From assembly GCA_026874595.1 (NCBI GenBank), contig CM049322.1, positions 26,380,840 through 26,444,839 on the forward strand: 64,000 nt of DNA, given 5' to 3'. The notes under the pieces were generated by a model. The model was given only the letters and a program-made list of their open reading frames with translations. It was not told where the DNA came from and made no database searches. The number at the start of each line of letters is the position of its first letter. The first letter of the stretch is position 1. Positions 1-13,560 of this stretch are shown in pieces. Source of the stretch: Sipunculus nudus. Its lineage: Eukaryota; Annelida; Sipuncula; Golfingiida; Sipunculidae. The translations under genes and the position numbers were made by a program.

Positions 1-96
1 ATTCAACTGAAGCATCAAACAGATTAACCAACAGGCCAAGATTTAGTCTGTATTTATATATCTGAAAAATAGAGAAAAAATGTGTAAACTTTAAAA

Positions 97-1319
97 ACTA
101 GAATACGGGTTGCCGACAAGTGACTACGTGTATCTGCCAAAATCAGAGTGAAGTGAGGCATGGATTGAGTGGCAAGGGGAAACAGAGTGAGGTATGTTGC
201 ATATTAGCATGGATGTCTGCAGCCTAAATGTGTATGTAGGTTGTGCAACCTACCACAAATCCAGAAAGATGTCCAAGTTGTATACATATGTAAAATTTTA
301 GGCAGAAAAGTCAAACCACTACATGGACATGCAAAATTTTGGCCCCATCGTTCAAACGGTTCCCGAGATATGAGCTTGGATGTCTGCAGCATAAACTAGA
401 ATAAAGGTGGCGCCACCTGTCATAAAATCAAGAAAGCTATCCAGGATGTATAAAACTGCAAAATTTTAGGCAGATATGTCAAACCACTGCCAAGATGTGA
501 GTGACTTTATTGCACGGCAGACAAACAGACAGATGCTGTGCAAAAATGGTTGCAGGTGGTGCCACCAGTTTGTGTATGATAAAGAGCTATGTTAGATCTA
601 TACACATGCAAAATTTTGGCCCGATCAGTCAAACGGTTCCCGAGATATGAGCTTGGATGTCATCAGCATGAACGTGAATGTAGGTGGTGCCACCTGTCAT
701 AAAATCAAGAAAGCTATCCAGGATGTATAAAACTGCAAAATTTTAGGCAGATATGTCAAACCACTGCCGAGATATGAGTGACATTATTGCATGGCAGACA
801 AACAGACAGACGCTGTGCAAAAATGGTTGCAGGTGGCGCCACCAGTTTAGCGTATGATAAAGAGCTATGTTAGATCTATATACATGCAAAATTTTGGCCC
901 GATCGGTCAAACGGTTCCCGAAATATGAGCTTGGATGTCATCAGCGTGAATGAGAATGTAGGTGGCGCCACCTGTCATAAAATCAAGAAAGCTATCCAGG
1001 ATGTATACGCATGCCGAATTTCAGGTGAGAGACTGCACTGCAGAGACATGAGTGATTTTAACCAAAGGCGGATGAACAGATGGACACTGTGCAAACATGG
1101 TTACAGGTGGCGCCACCACTTTTTGTGTATGTTATAGAGCTATCCAAGGGCTACATTAGTATAAATTTTATTTCCTGATCAGTCAAATGGTTCCAGAGAT
1201 ATGAGCTTGGAAAGCTGATAAAATCAAGTCCCAGAGGAGCTCTCTGGAAACGAACGCCGCAACAGCGAGGAACCCGGTCAAAAACATAGTATCCACAAAA
1301 CTTCATTTTGGCGGGTACA
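97..1319 (+). mobile_element. HLE-D1, complete family D element nested in HLE-A0
   Basis: Starts ACTAGAATACGGG, with the GTGACTACGTGTATC block that carries the degenerate 5' subterminal repeat. The core has about four half-units with GGTGGCGCCACC-like palindromes (perfect at 832, 961 and 1106), alternating 'gttgcaGGTGG' and 'aatgtaGGTGG' contexts, a roughly 280-bp double unit. The 3' hairpin is at 1289-1318 (GTATCC...GGGTAC). The flanks are HLE-A core: 'gtgtaaactttaaaa' on the left, 'aaaatacaggtgg' on the right. These rejoin into normal HLE-A sequence, so the insertion made no target duplication. Confidence 0.7.
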
Positions 1320-2317
1320 AAAATACAGGTGGCTCCACCAGCCTGCAGAAACTAATAAAAACACTTACAAACATCAATATCCATGCAAAGAATCATGGTG
1401 ATCTCCCCATTAGTTGTTCAGATACTTCAGCTTTTGTATCAAATTGTCCATTATTCTAAGGGATACTTCGGAGTCCTATAGCTTGAAGGATATGGGTAAC
1501 AGAGACCTAATTTTAAGTTTCCACAGGCACTTTTCATGGGCCTTCTTGCATGACAAGAATGAAGATTCTAGGTCCAGTTGATGCGATTTGTATCCTGTTG
1601 ACAGATAACCACATCTTTAAAGGTATCAAAAAAGAGAAAATAAATCGTAAAAATTTGAAAAAAATAGAGGTGGCGCACCCAGTCTGCAGAAACTGATAGA
1701 ACAGGTCATGATTAATATGTATGCCGAATTCATGACCATCAGTGTTGTAGTTATTGAGATACTGCAGTTTTTGTATCAAATTTTCCATTATTCTGGGGGG
1801 TAATTTGGAGCCATACAGCTTAAAGAATATGGGTAACAGAGACCTAATTTCAGGTTTCCATGGAGACTTTTCATGGGTCTCCCTGTGTGTCAAGAATGAA
1901 GATTCTAGGTCCAGTTTAATGATTTGTGCCCTGTTAACAGATGTTCATAACTTTAAAGGTCTCAAAAATAGAGAAAAAATTAGTAAAAAAACCGGAACAA
2001 ATACAGGTGGTGCCACCAGTCTGCAGGAACTGATGAAACACTCCATGATCAATATCTATGAAAACAATTATGGTGATCTCTGCATTAATTGTTCAGATAC
2101 TTCAGCTTTTGTATCAAATTTTCCATTATTCTGAGCTGTACTTTGGCGTGCCATAGCTCAAAGGATATGGGTAACAGAGACCTAATTTCAGGTGTCCATG
2201 GAGACTTATCATGGGTCTCCCTGTGTGTCAACAATGAAGATTCTAGGTCCAGTCCTTACGATTTGTACCCTGTTGACAGATAACTACATCCTGAAAGGTC
2301 TCGAAAATAGAGAAAAA

Positions 2318-3046
2318 ACAAGGGACCCATGTGTCACAGCGCTCAGCTGTTATATATGATAAAAAATATGATTTGGGAAAGAGGCACATGCTTGTTTTGT
2401 GTGGTAATAAATATAAGCTTTATTATGAGTTGTTGGTGTTTAGCTTATGTATGATTTTGATAGTATCTTTGGAGACAGGGAAGAGGATTGATTTCATTTA
2501 TTTTATAAACAAATGGAGTGCTAATGTCACACAGATTTTGACTTGGCCATATAACTTATAAGCAGCACATATTATAAAAGAGTTTAACTATTTATTAAAA
2601 TTTAATAACAAATATTGTGCCAATATAATTTTTATTAAAAAAAAAAAAATAAAAAAATCATATGATTTTTAAAAATAAAAAATAACTGAAATGATTATTG
2701 AAATAATATTATAGAATATATTCATGAATGCATTCATGAATACATTTTGAAAGTATCTGCACTGGTATTCAAATACTTTCATTTTTACCTGAATTCCTAT
2801 TCTTATGCAATAAAATTTTTTAATGCAGTACATATTCATATTCGTATTAAAATACATTTGAAAAGCATTCGCACCATGTCTAGTATTTATTCAGTTTTAG
2901 CCAAACAAAGATGTTGAGAATCCAGAATATACAAAATTCACAAATTTAAATAATGATCATAAGTAACTGATTTTATGGCTTTTATTTATATTAAAACAAA
3001 TATATGTAATATATTCACTTTGGACTACTTTCACATCAATCTACAC
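2318..3046 (+). mobile_element. HLE-A1a, 3'-truncated family A copy
   Basis: Begins ACAAGGGACCCATGTGTC followed by CTCAGCTG, the family A 5' end, inserted after 'atagagaaaa' of HLE-A0. Its 0.73 kb align with the first part of HLE-A1b, then stop at 'caatctacac' where the next element begins. The pair is therefore head to tail. It contains a short ORF (2331-2561) related to those at 3058 and 42282, and a perfect 22-bp palindrome at 2720-2741. Confidence 0.7.
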
Positions 3047-3057
3047 ACAAGGGACCT

Positions 3058-3291
3058 ATGGGTCACGAAGCTCAGCTGTTATATATGATGAAAAAATATT
3101 ATTTAGAAATGAGGCACATGCTGGTTTTGTGTGGTAATAAATATAAGCTGTATTATGAGTTGTTGTTGTTTAGCTTATGTATGATTTTGATAGTACCTTT
3201 GGAGACAGGGAAGAGGATTGATTTCATTTATTTTATTAACAAATGGAGTACTATTGTCACACAGATTTTGACTTGGCCATATAACTTATAA
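3058..3291 (+). CDS. Candidate 77-codon ORF kept in three HLE-A copies, function unknown
   Basis: The predicted 77-residue product is hydrophobic in its middle (a stretch around FSLCMILIV, residues 38-46) with a basic N-terminal half. I recognise no family. Related intact ORFs lie at 42282-42515 (almost the same) and 2331-2561 (diverged start, shared last 59 codons). Among the differences between 2331 and 3058 I count roughly equal silent and replacing changes, which does not suggest selection for protein. The start lies directly after the 5' subterminal repeat. It is most likely a chance ORF in a repeat. Confidence 0.15.
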   Translation: MGHEAQLLYMMKKYYLEMRHMLVLCGNKYKLYYELLLFSLCMILIVPLETGKRIDFIYFINKWSTIVTQILTWPYNL

Positions 3292-3444
3292 GCAGAACAT
3301 ATAGTATAAGAGTTTAACTATTTATTAAAAAAAATTACAAATATTGTCCCAAATATAATTTTTATAAAAAATAATAAGAGAATCATATGATTTTTTTAAA
3401 TGAAATATAACTGATATGATTATTAATATAATATTAAAGAATAT

Positions 3445-3490
3445 ATTCATGAATGCATTCATGAATATATTCATGAATGCATTCATGAAT
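3445..3490. repeat. Duplicated 22-bp perfect palindrome
   Basis: Two copies (3445-3466 and 3469-3490) of a perfect palindrome whose central 20 bases read TTCATGAATGCATTCATGAA. Single copies lie at the equivalent places in the sister elements (2720-2741 and 42669-42690). The duplication is specific to this copy and fits slippage at a cruciform-forming site. Confidence 0.8.
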
Positions 3491-5668
3491 ACATTTTGAA
3501 AGTATTTGCATGAGTATTCATATACTTTCATTTTTACCTGAATTCCTATTCTTTATGCAAGAAATGTTATAATGGAGTACATAATCATATTTGTATTTAA
3601 ATACAACTACAAAGTATTCGCACCATGTCTGGTATTTATTCAGTTTCACCAACCAATGATGTTGAGAATCCAGAATATACAAAATTCACACATTTAAATA
3701 ATGATCATAAGTACCTGGTTTTATGGCTTTTATTTATATTAAAAAATAACTGTAAAAAATTCATTTTGGACTAATTTCACATCAATGTACACACTAGACA
3801 CAGTAGGAATCTAGATTAATATTATCAACTGCATCTTTGTCTATCATTAATTTCCTTCATATGATCCCTAATGATTAGTAATGAATAATATGATTTACTT
3901 CTTTATCAATAAAATTGAACTGAAAAATGCCATAGGTGACTGCATGGTGTTATTTGGAATAAGTGACATTCTACCCATCGATACAAGATTCTTATATCAT
4001 CAGTAACTGCAAGTTAATTTCCTGTTATTATAAACTAACAAATTCCGTTTCTATTTTTCTTTAATTTGTTATTAAAAACCAATAAAAATTTATTAATTTA
4101 TTGTTTATTGTTATGTTGTTGGTTAAAACTACTAGATGAGTTGGGTTGGACACCTGGATCAACTGTGGCTGGCCATAAGCTGCCTGGATTCCTGTATGCC
4201 TCGCCTCAAGCGTGCATAATTTGATGAAAGGTCAACAAGGTCAACATACAGGTGACTCAAGAGGGGCTGGAGAGAGCCAAAGTCTGACAGGGTCTCATAA
4301 AAAACATTAATAAAAGCTACAATTTTTGGCCAATTTCTTTCAGCTTTCTAAACTAAAAAGCTGAAATCCTAATGTGTGCATGATATGAAAATTATATCAA
4401 CAGTGCTCACAGGACACAAACGTGCCATGGTCACAGTTGGGCAAAATTTAAGGTACTAATTTTATATTTATACTAATAACTTATAAAATTTGAAAAATTC
4501 AGAACTAATTTTGGGTATTCAATTGAATCTTGATTAAATAATGTTACATCCCTGACAAAAAAATCTCTAGCTTCAGCAATGCCCTTTTTAAGGGAGTAAA
4601 TATATTTCTTAATTTTTTACAAAGTGCATTATGTTTGGGCCCATAACTTAAAACAATTACGCAATACTGACATCATTCTGGCATGTGCATAGAGAATGAA
4701 AATTATGTATAGTATTTATGATTAAAGTCAGATCAGTGGTTTTGATATTAGGCAGTCTTGAAGTGTAACAATGGGTTTTTAATGGAAAAATGAAGTTTTT
4801 CATTAATATCTCGAAGGTATTAAGTCCTAGTGACCAAATTCTTGGCATGGTAGGGGAATTTGGAGACATCTAACGGTATGCCGAATTTAAGGAACTAAGA
4901 GCTGAAGCTGGGGAGCTGAGCTCTTGCAAACTGCATAACACTAGCTTGATGTAAACAATATGTTACATGGTGCTTGAATACTTATTAAAATCTACAGTTT
5001 TTGATCAACTGGTTTCAAATTTTTGGTGTTAACAGTTGAAATGCTAACAAAAACATGCTGTGAAAATTAAATCCACAGTACTTACAGGAAAAAAACATGC
5101 CATGGTCAAAGTTGGGCAAAATTTAAGGTACCAATTTTTTATTTTTATTAACATTTGAGAAAATTTAAAAGATTTTCATCTAATTTTGGGTATACAATTT
5201 AATTTTGATTAATTTAAGTTATATTACTGAAAAAAAGGTTGATAGCTTTAACATTTTTTGTGTTAAGTGATCAAATATCTTTCCTGATTTTTTACAAAAT
5301 GCATTATGTTTGGGCCCATAACTTTTTTAAATTAAATAATACAAACATAATTTCTGGCATGTACATAGGAACTATATAGAGGAATATTTATGGTAAATAT
5401 GAGGAAAAACAGATGAGTGGTTTTGATATTAGGCAGTCCTAAAGTGTGAAAATAGGTTTTTAATAAAAAATTGAGGTTTTTCCTTAATTTCTCAAAGGAA
5501 CGAAGTTGCAAAGACCAAGTTTTCAGCTTGGTAGGAGATCTTGGGACATCTAACATTATGCCAAATTTTGGATTCCTAGGTCTTACGGTTTCAAAACGTG
5601 CCACATCTACGGACGGACGGACGGACGGCACGACAGACGGACGGACAACGGACAATGGACCACGACTA

Positions 5669-5699
5669 TAGCTCAGATGACTTATAGTCAGCTGAGCTA
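5669..5699 (+). other. Family A 3'-terminal hairpin (type example)
   Basis: Outer stem TAGCTCAG / CTGAGCTA and inner stem GACT / AGTC around a TAT loop. The outer right arm contains TCAGCTGAG, the inverse of CTCAGCTGA found about 25 bases from the 5' ends. The same hairpin closes copies ending at 6728, 11071, 26600, 33983, 40018, 42246, 44882, 45234, 46582 and 56421, with small changes. A hairpin just inside the 3' end is a hallmark of Helitron-type elements. Confidence 0.8.
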
Positions 5700-6728
5700 A
5701 AAATTGTGAAAATTTGAAAAAATACAGGTGGCACCACCAGTCTGCAGGTACTGATGAAACACCTCTTGATCAATGTGTATGCCAAAAATCATGACCATCA
5801 GTGTTGTAGTTATTGAGATGTTGCAGTTTGTTTTTATCAAATTTTCCATTATTCTGGGGGGGTTAATGGGAGCCCCCCATAGCTCAAAGGATATGGGTAA
5901 CAGAGACCTTATTTCAGGTTTCCATGCAGACTTTTTATGGACCTCTCAGTGTGTCAAGAATGAAGATTCTAGGTCCAGTCTTTATGATTTGTGCCCTGTT
6001 AACAGCTGTTCACATTTTTAAATTCGTAAAAAATCGAAAAATTCAGGTGGCGCCACCAGTCTACAGGAAGTGATCGAACATCTCATGATCAATACGTATG
6101 CCAAAAATCATGACCATCAGTCAAGTAGTTAATGAGATATTGAAGTTTTTGTATGAAATATTTTACTTTTCTGGGGGGGTACTTTGGGGCCCCATAGCTC
6201 GAAGGATATGGGTAATAGAGATCTAATTTATGGTTTCCACGGAGACTTTTAATAGGTTTCTCAGTGTATTGAGAATGAAGATTCTAGGTCAAGCGGTTAC
6301 GATTTGTGCCACGTTAACAGATGACAGCATCTTTAAACGTCTCAAAAATAGAGAAAAAAATTTGTAAAAAATCGAAAAATACAGGTGGCGCCACCAGTCT
6401 GCAGGATGGAACATCTCATGATCAATATGTATGCCAAAAATCATGACCATCAGTCAAGTAGTTAATGAGATATTGAAGTTTTTGTATGAAATTTTTGACT
6501 TTTCTGGGGGGTACTTTGGGGCCCCATAGCTCGAAGGATATGGGTAACAGAGACCTAATTTCTGGTTTCCGAGGAGATTTTTCATGGACCTCTCAGAATC
6601 CCAAGTTACAAGGTTCTAGGTTCAGCGGTTACAATTTGTGCCTGGTTAATGGACGGACAGACGGACAGACCGACAACGGACAAAGAGTGATCGCTATAGC
6701 TCAGATCGACTTTCAGTCAGCTGAGCTA

Positions 6729-7294
6729 AAAATGGATCAAGGTCATCCATGTTCAAATTTGACCTAGCCATTGATAAGATGCATCAAACTTGTGGGTTTG
6801 GTGACTGTACCTCAAATTCTTACAAAGTTATTCCATTTAAACATCATTTTAACAAGAAACAACATAAGGTGGCACCACCTGTCTACTACAGAGAACAATG
6901 CTATCAAAGATCTTATGTCATTTTGATTTTTGGACCAATCCATGCACCCCTCAGTGAGATATTAAAGTTAACATCATTTCAGTGTTATTGCCTCTGTGAC
7001 CTTGAAAAATGCATCAAGGTCATCCATATTCGAACTTGGCCTAGCCCTTGATAAGATGCAACTAAACTAGGTTTGGTGACTTTACCACACATTCTTTTTG
7101 AGTTATTGCCCTAATATCATTTTAGCATAATCGCTGCTGTGACCTTGAAAAATGCATCAAGGTCATCCATATTCGAACTTGGCCTAGCCCTTGATAAGAT
7201 GCAACTAAACTGTAGGTTAGGTGACTGTACAACAAATTCTTTTTGAGTGATTGCCCTAATATCATTTTAGCATAATCGCTGCTGTGACCTTGCA
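6729..7294 (+). repeat. Tandem repeats of about 143 bp ('gaccttgaaaaatgcatc')
   Basis: Blocks starting with 'tgaccttgaaaaatgcatca' lie at about 6997 and 7140, and a third is cut at 7290 by the next HLE-A. An upstream related block (6729-6960) carries one GGTGGCACCACC variant at about 6870. A similar stretch is at 11072-11560. This is probably the core of another element whose ends are missing here. No protein-coding potential was seen. Confidence 0.6.
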
Positions 7295-7709
7295 ACAAGG
7301 GACCCATGGGTCACACCGCTCAGCTGAATTTTGGAAAATATTAGTAACTGCAAGATATTTTTATTTCTTTTGGTTTTTCATGTATATTATCATTAGAAAA
7401 GCTATGAGAAAATGTCCCTGCTAAAATGAAACTCTGTAAATTACAGAATAATGGACATGAGCTAAACCATTTAGTGATGCACCAAGGGAAAAAATAGGCC
7501 TACAGTAAGTGTTATATAAAAGTAAAATTTCATAAACAAATAATGTGTGAAGGTAATTAAGTTTTCAAAAGTTAAATATATGGCCATATGAGTTAAAAAT
7601 TAATCCCACAAAGTTTGACCAATATTCCTAAATTTAAAACTAAGTTAACAGTGTTATTCACACCTAGGCTCCGCCAACTTTAAGAGATATGAATGAAATG
7701 CTACAAAGT

Positions 7710-9812
<2,103 letters not shown>

Positions 9813-11071
9813 TACAAAGTATTTATATCTTCTTAAATCTTGTCAGTTAGCACTTACATTAGATCCTAATATTTTATCACATTTGAATATTAGGCTTAAA
9901 TTCCTGAACATTTTTTTCTTTAAAAAAAAATCAAAATTGTCCAAGTCTTATCAAAAAGAATTTATTTAACATTAAAATTATAAGATTCATCTTGTTTATT
10001 AGTCCTGTGTATTGAAGGGGTGGGTGGGGGGGGGGGGGGTCTCTGTTGTTACTGGTCTTTGCTGAAAAAAAAATGTTAATTATAAGATTCATCTAGTTCA
10101 TAGTACAGGTCTGTTAACAGAATGGGGTGGGGAGGGGGGGTAGGCCAGAGAAAAAGGCTCCCTTTGGTATGGTATTAACTGCAGACAGCCTGATCAAGCT
10201 CAACTCAGTGGAGAGAGGGCTTGCCCTAATGATGGGATTGCATAACATTATGCCAACAGCCTGGGGAGCATAGAGATGTGCACTGAATGACCTACAGTCA
10301 CCAAAGTGGACTGCTTGAAAATGTAAGGGAATACAACGAGAGCCTCCAAAAAAATTCAATAGCTAGCCTAATTTTGCAGATTTAATTTTCATATTTCAGA
10401 TTTTAACAGATTAACTCCTTATGTGTACATGCTGTGAAAATTAAACCCAAAGTACTTACAGGTAAAAAACGTGCCGTGGCCAAAGTTGGGCAAAATTTAA
10501 GGTACAAATTTTTTATTTTTGGTAATATTTTAAAAAATTTAACAGATTTTGATCTAACTTTGGGTATACAATTTAATTTTGTTTACATAAAGTCATATTA
10601 CTGGAAAAAAAAGTCCTTAGTTTTAACGTGTTTTGTGTTTAGTGATCAAATATCTTTCCTGATTTTTTACAAAATGCATTATGTTTGAGCCCATAACTTT
10701 TTTAAATTATATAATACAGACCTAATTTCTGGCATGTACATAGGAACTATATAGAGAAATATTTATGGCAAAATTGAGGAAAATCAGATGAGTTGTTTTG
10801 ATATAAGGTGGTCCTGAAGTGTGAAAATAGGTTTTTAATAAAAAATTGAGATTTTCCTAAATTTCTTAAAGGAACGAAGTTGCAAGGACCCAGTTTTCGG
10901 CTTGGTAGGAGATCTTGGGGACATCTAACATTATGCCGAATTTTGGAATCCTAGGTCTTATGGTTTCAAAACATGCCACATCTACAGACGGACGGACGGA
11001 CAGACAGACGGCAAGACGGACTGACAATGGACCACGACTATAGCTCAGATGACTTATAGTCAGCTGAACTA

Positions 11072-11800
11072 AAAATGCATCAAGGTCACCCATGTTTGAA
11101 CTTGACCTAGCCGTGATAAGATGCATCAAAACTGTGGGTTTGGTTAATGTACCTCATATTCTTACAAAGTTATTGCGTTAACATCATTTTAACAAGAAAA
11201 CAACACAAGTTGGCGCCACCTGTCTTCTGCAAAAGACAAAGCTATCCATGATCTTTGGTCAATTTGACTTTTGGATCATTCCATGTATCCTTTACTGAGA
11301 TATTAAAGATTTTGTGTGAATTTCACCAAATATGGGAATAATCAAGGACAATGCCACTCTCAAAGGAAAGGTCATGACCCCAATTTGAATAAACATCATC
11401 CCATAACCCATATCTATGTATAACCATAATATAAAAGAAATCTGTCCATTAGTTTTTTATTTATAATGCTCACAGTACTGTCAAGTGGCAATTTTGGGGG
11501 TATTAAAAGGCAAGAAAACAAGTAAAGAATAATAGGTGGCGCCACCAGTTTCTGGAACATGACAACCCTATCCATGATCTTCGATCAACTTGATTTTGGG
11601 ATCAATCCATGCAAGATTTCTTGAGATATTTCAGAATTTGTGTGATTTTCCCCAAAATTGGACCTATTCAAGGCCAAGGACACTCTCCTAGTAAAGGTCA
11701 AATATTTTTTGAGTTATCGCACCAACAAGATTTATATGCGGCGGCGGAGGCAGCGGCATGAAAACATAGTATCCCCTTGACTTTGTCCGGGGATACAATA
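11072..11800 (+). mobile_element. Element fragment with 143-bp-type core and D-like 3' end
   Basis: Starts directly after HLE-A2 with 'atgcatcaaggtcacccatg', related to 6729-6960. It carries palindromes at about 11212 (TTGGCGCCACC) and 11535 (perfect GGTGGCGCCACC). It ends with a hairpin at 11770-11797, GTATCCCC...GGGGATAC, preceded by 'ggcggcggaggcagcgg'. The end is built like family D but the core differs. The 5' end is not recognisable. Confidence 0.55.
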
Positions 11801-11848
11801 ACCTGACTGATGGATTAATAGAGTGAAATATAGTGGTTTATTTTTTTA

Positions 11849-12617
11849 TTGTATCCGCCAGATGAAAGTTTTGCGGATACTATGTTTTTGCCCAGATTCT
11901 GCCACCGCCGCAGCGTTCGTTTTCGGACAACTCTTCTGAGACTACTGGACGGATTTTTCCGAAACTTACACCAATTATCCGGTCACATGTACTCTGGTGC
12001 TTAACCAATTGGCCGTGACCTTTGACCTTTCCTCTCTGCCCAGTGTCTGTTTGTGCGTCTGTTTCCACACATAAACCCACATATCTCGGGAACCGTTTGA
12101 CGGATCCGGAAAAAAATTTGTACAAATGTAGCCCTTGGATAGCTTTATAACATACACAAAAAATGGTGGCGCCACCTGCAACCATGTTTGCACAGTGTCC
12201 ATCTGTTCATCTGCCTTTGGTTAAAATCACTCATATCTCTGCAGTGGTTTGACTCATTCACCTGAAATTCAGCATGTGTATACATCCTAGATAGCTTTCT
12301 TGATTTTATGACAGGTGGCGCCACCTACATTCATGTTCACACTGCAGACATCCAAGCTCATATCTCGGGAACTCTTTGACCAATCAGGAAAAAATTTACA
12401 CAAATGTAGCCCTTGGATAGCTTTATAACATACACAAAAATGGTGGCGCCACCTGCAGCCATTTTTGCACAGGGTCCATCTGTTTGTCTGCCTAGGGTTA
12501 AAATCACTCATGTTTCTGCAGTGGTTTGACCAAATTACCTGGAATTCGGCATGCGTATACATCCCCCATAGCTTTCTTGATTTTATGACAGGTGGCGCCA
12601 CCTACATTCACATACAT
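11849..12617 (-). mobile_element. HLE-D, reverse orientation, 5'-truncated
   Basis: On the minus strand this reads as family D core with perfect GGTGGCGCCACC at 12165, 12313, 12442 and 12591. It ends in the hairpin GTATCCGC...GCGGATAC at 11851-11880 (plus-strand coordinates). The ACTAGA start and 5' subterminal repeat are missing; similarity to other D elements fades near 12617. It faces the D-like 3' end at 11770-11797 tail to tail, 53 bp away. Confidence 0.7.
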
Positions 12618-13172
12618 ACATAAATTTTATGGAATAGCAATAGAACTATTGTTCACAGTGCCAAAGAGCAAGGACTCTATGGGGTGGAAGGAAGGGGATG
12701 GTGGGAGTTACAGCACCCTTGCATATTCATACAGGATAGGAAATTTAATTCAAGTGCTTACAGGGAAAAAGTGTATTCATAATTATTAAATATTTAAGCA
12801 GGCAGAGAGGTGGAGAAACAAAGCAAATCATTTTAATTCCGATTCTACTGAGCCAGGAAAAATTAACAATATTTGCCTTAATTCCTTTTTTTAATACATT
12901 TTTTCCAGGTACATTTTTTCCAGGTTTAAAAATGTAAACTACACATTCACAGTATAACATATATATATTAATATTTCAGTTGATTCACATTTCTAAATTG
13001 CTTCAACATTCATAGCTGATTAATAATCTGGTTTATAGTACCTGTCAACAGAATGGGGTGCAGGGAGGATGGGAGGTTTAGGGGTTGGAGAGAATGGGAG
13101 AGAAAGAGAGAAGGAGAGCAAGAGAGAGTGAGCTAGACTGTCATGGAGAGAGAGAGAGAGAGAGCTAGACTG

Positions 13173-13209
<37 letters not shown>

Positions 13210-13560
13210 CTCTCTGGTAATTACTGCCTGACCCAGACAATCACAGAGGCAGTAGCTAGGTCAGAAGTTGAACCGGTTAGGTAACATTGTGGAGCACACA
13301 TTGCACTAACTTGATAAAAACAATCAAGACTTGGTGCTTGAAAACTTGAATGACATCTACAGTTTTTGATCAATTGATTTCAAGTTTCAGATTTTAAGAG
13401 ATTAAATGCTCATGTGTACATGCTGTGAAAATTAAATCCACAGCCCTAACACTAGTAACAGGAAATAAATGTCCATTGTAAGTCATGTAAATTATCATGC
13501 ATGCTTTCTACAAAGGAGTTAACTGTTATTCCATAATTACAGGTTGTCCATATAGTCCAG
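12618..13560. other. Unassigned stretch with (GA)n microsatellite and HLE-A-like remnant
   Basis: The interval has no gene I can support. A (GA)n microsatellite, partly interrupted, covers about 13090-13209. Near 13030 'gtacctgtcaacagaatggggtg' resembles HLE-A2 at about 10093. From 13300 to 13440 the text 'acagtttttgatcaa' and 'catgctgtgaaaattaaatc' matches the HLE-A core, suggesting an old fragment. Confidence 0.6.

Larger units (their letters stand above)
3047..5699 (+). mobile_element. HLE-A1b, full-length 2.65-kb family A element
   Basis: The 5' end ACAAGGGACCTATGGGTC leads into CTCAGCTG; the 3' end is a (ACGG)n run at about 5610-5645 and the terminal hairpin at 5669-5699. Internally there is an A+T-rich 1.2-kb left part shared only with 2318-3046 and 42271-44882, and two roughly 680-bp units starting near 4421 and 5098, each with 'agttgggcaaaatttaagg'. 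After it HLE-A0 resumes ('ttgtgaaaatttgaaaaaa'). A near-identical sister lies at 42271-44882, suggesting recent activity of this subfamily. Confidence 0.8.
1..6728 (+). mobile_element. HLE-A0: Helentron-like element of family A, 5' end outside window
   Basis: Core of units about 335 bp long, each with a GGTGGCGCCACC-type palindrome followed by 'agtctgcagg', then 'tatgggtaacagagacct' and 'gatttgtgccctgttaac'. Units are visible at about 1-96, 1320-2317 and 5700-6650. The 3' end is complete: a GGACGGACAGACGG microsatellite near 6650-6685, then the family A terminal hairpin with TCAGCTGAG ending in CTA at 6728. It is interrupted by HLE-D (97-1319) and by two HLE-A pieces (2318-5699); in both cases the array resumes in register after the insert. 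No protein is encoded. Family assignment comes from comparison inside this window; the Helentron link is inference from structure. Confidence 0.7.

Noticed and set aside
5332-5655. ORFs rich in VRPSV/RPSVDVARF on the minus strand (also near 10866, 44674 and 56193)
   Set aside because: They are translations of the (GGAC)n microsatellite and adjoining HLE-A 3' end; no protein family, and they recur only because the repeat recurs.
5669-5699. tRNA-like A-box text (TATAGCTCAGATGACT) at HLE-A 3' ends, suggesting a tRNA gene or SINE promoter
   Set aside because: No B box, no cloverleaf and no CCA-type end; the sequence is explained by the terminal hairpin with TAGCTCAG/CTGAGCTA arms.
11880-12601. 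ORFs with WRHHF..CYKAIQGLHLCKF (also at 925, 21756, 24153)
   Set aside because: They are translations of the HLE-D tandem unit; frames break between copies and no domain is visible.
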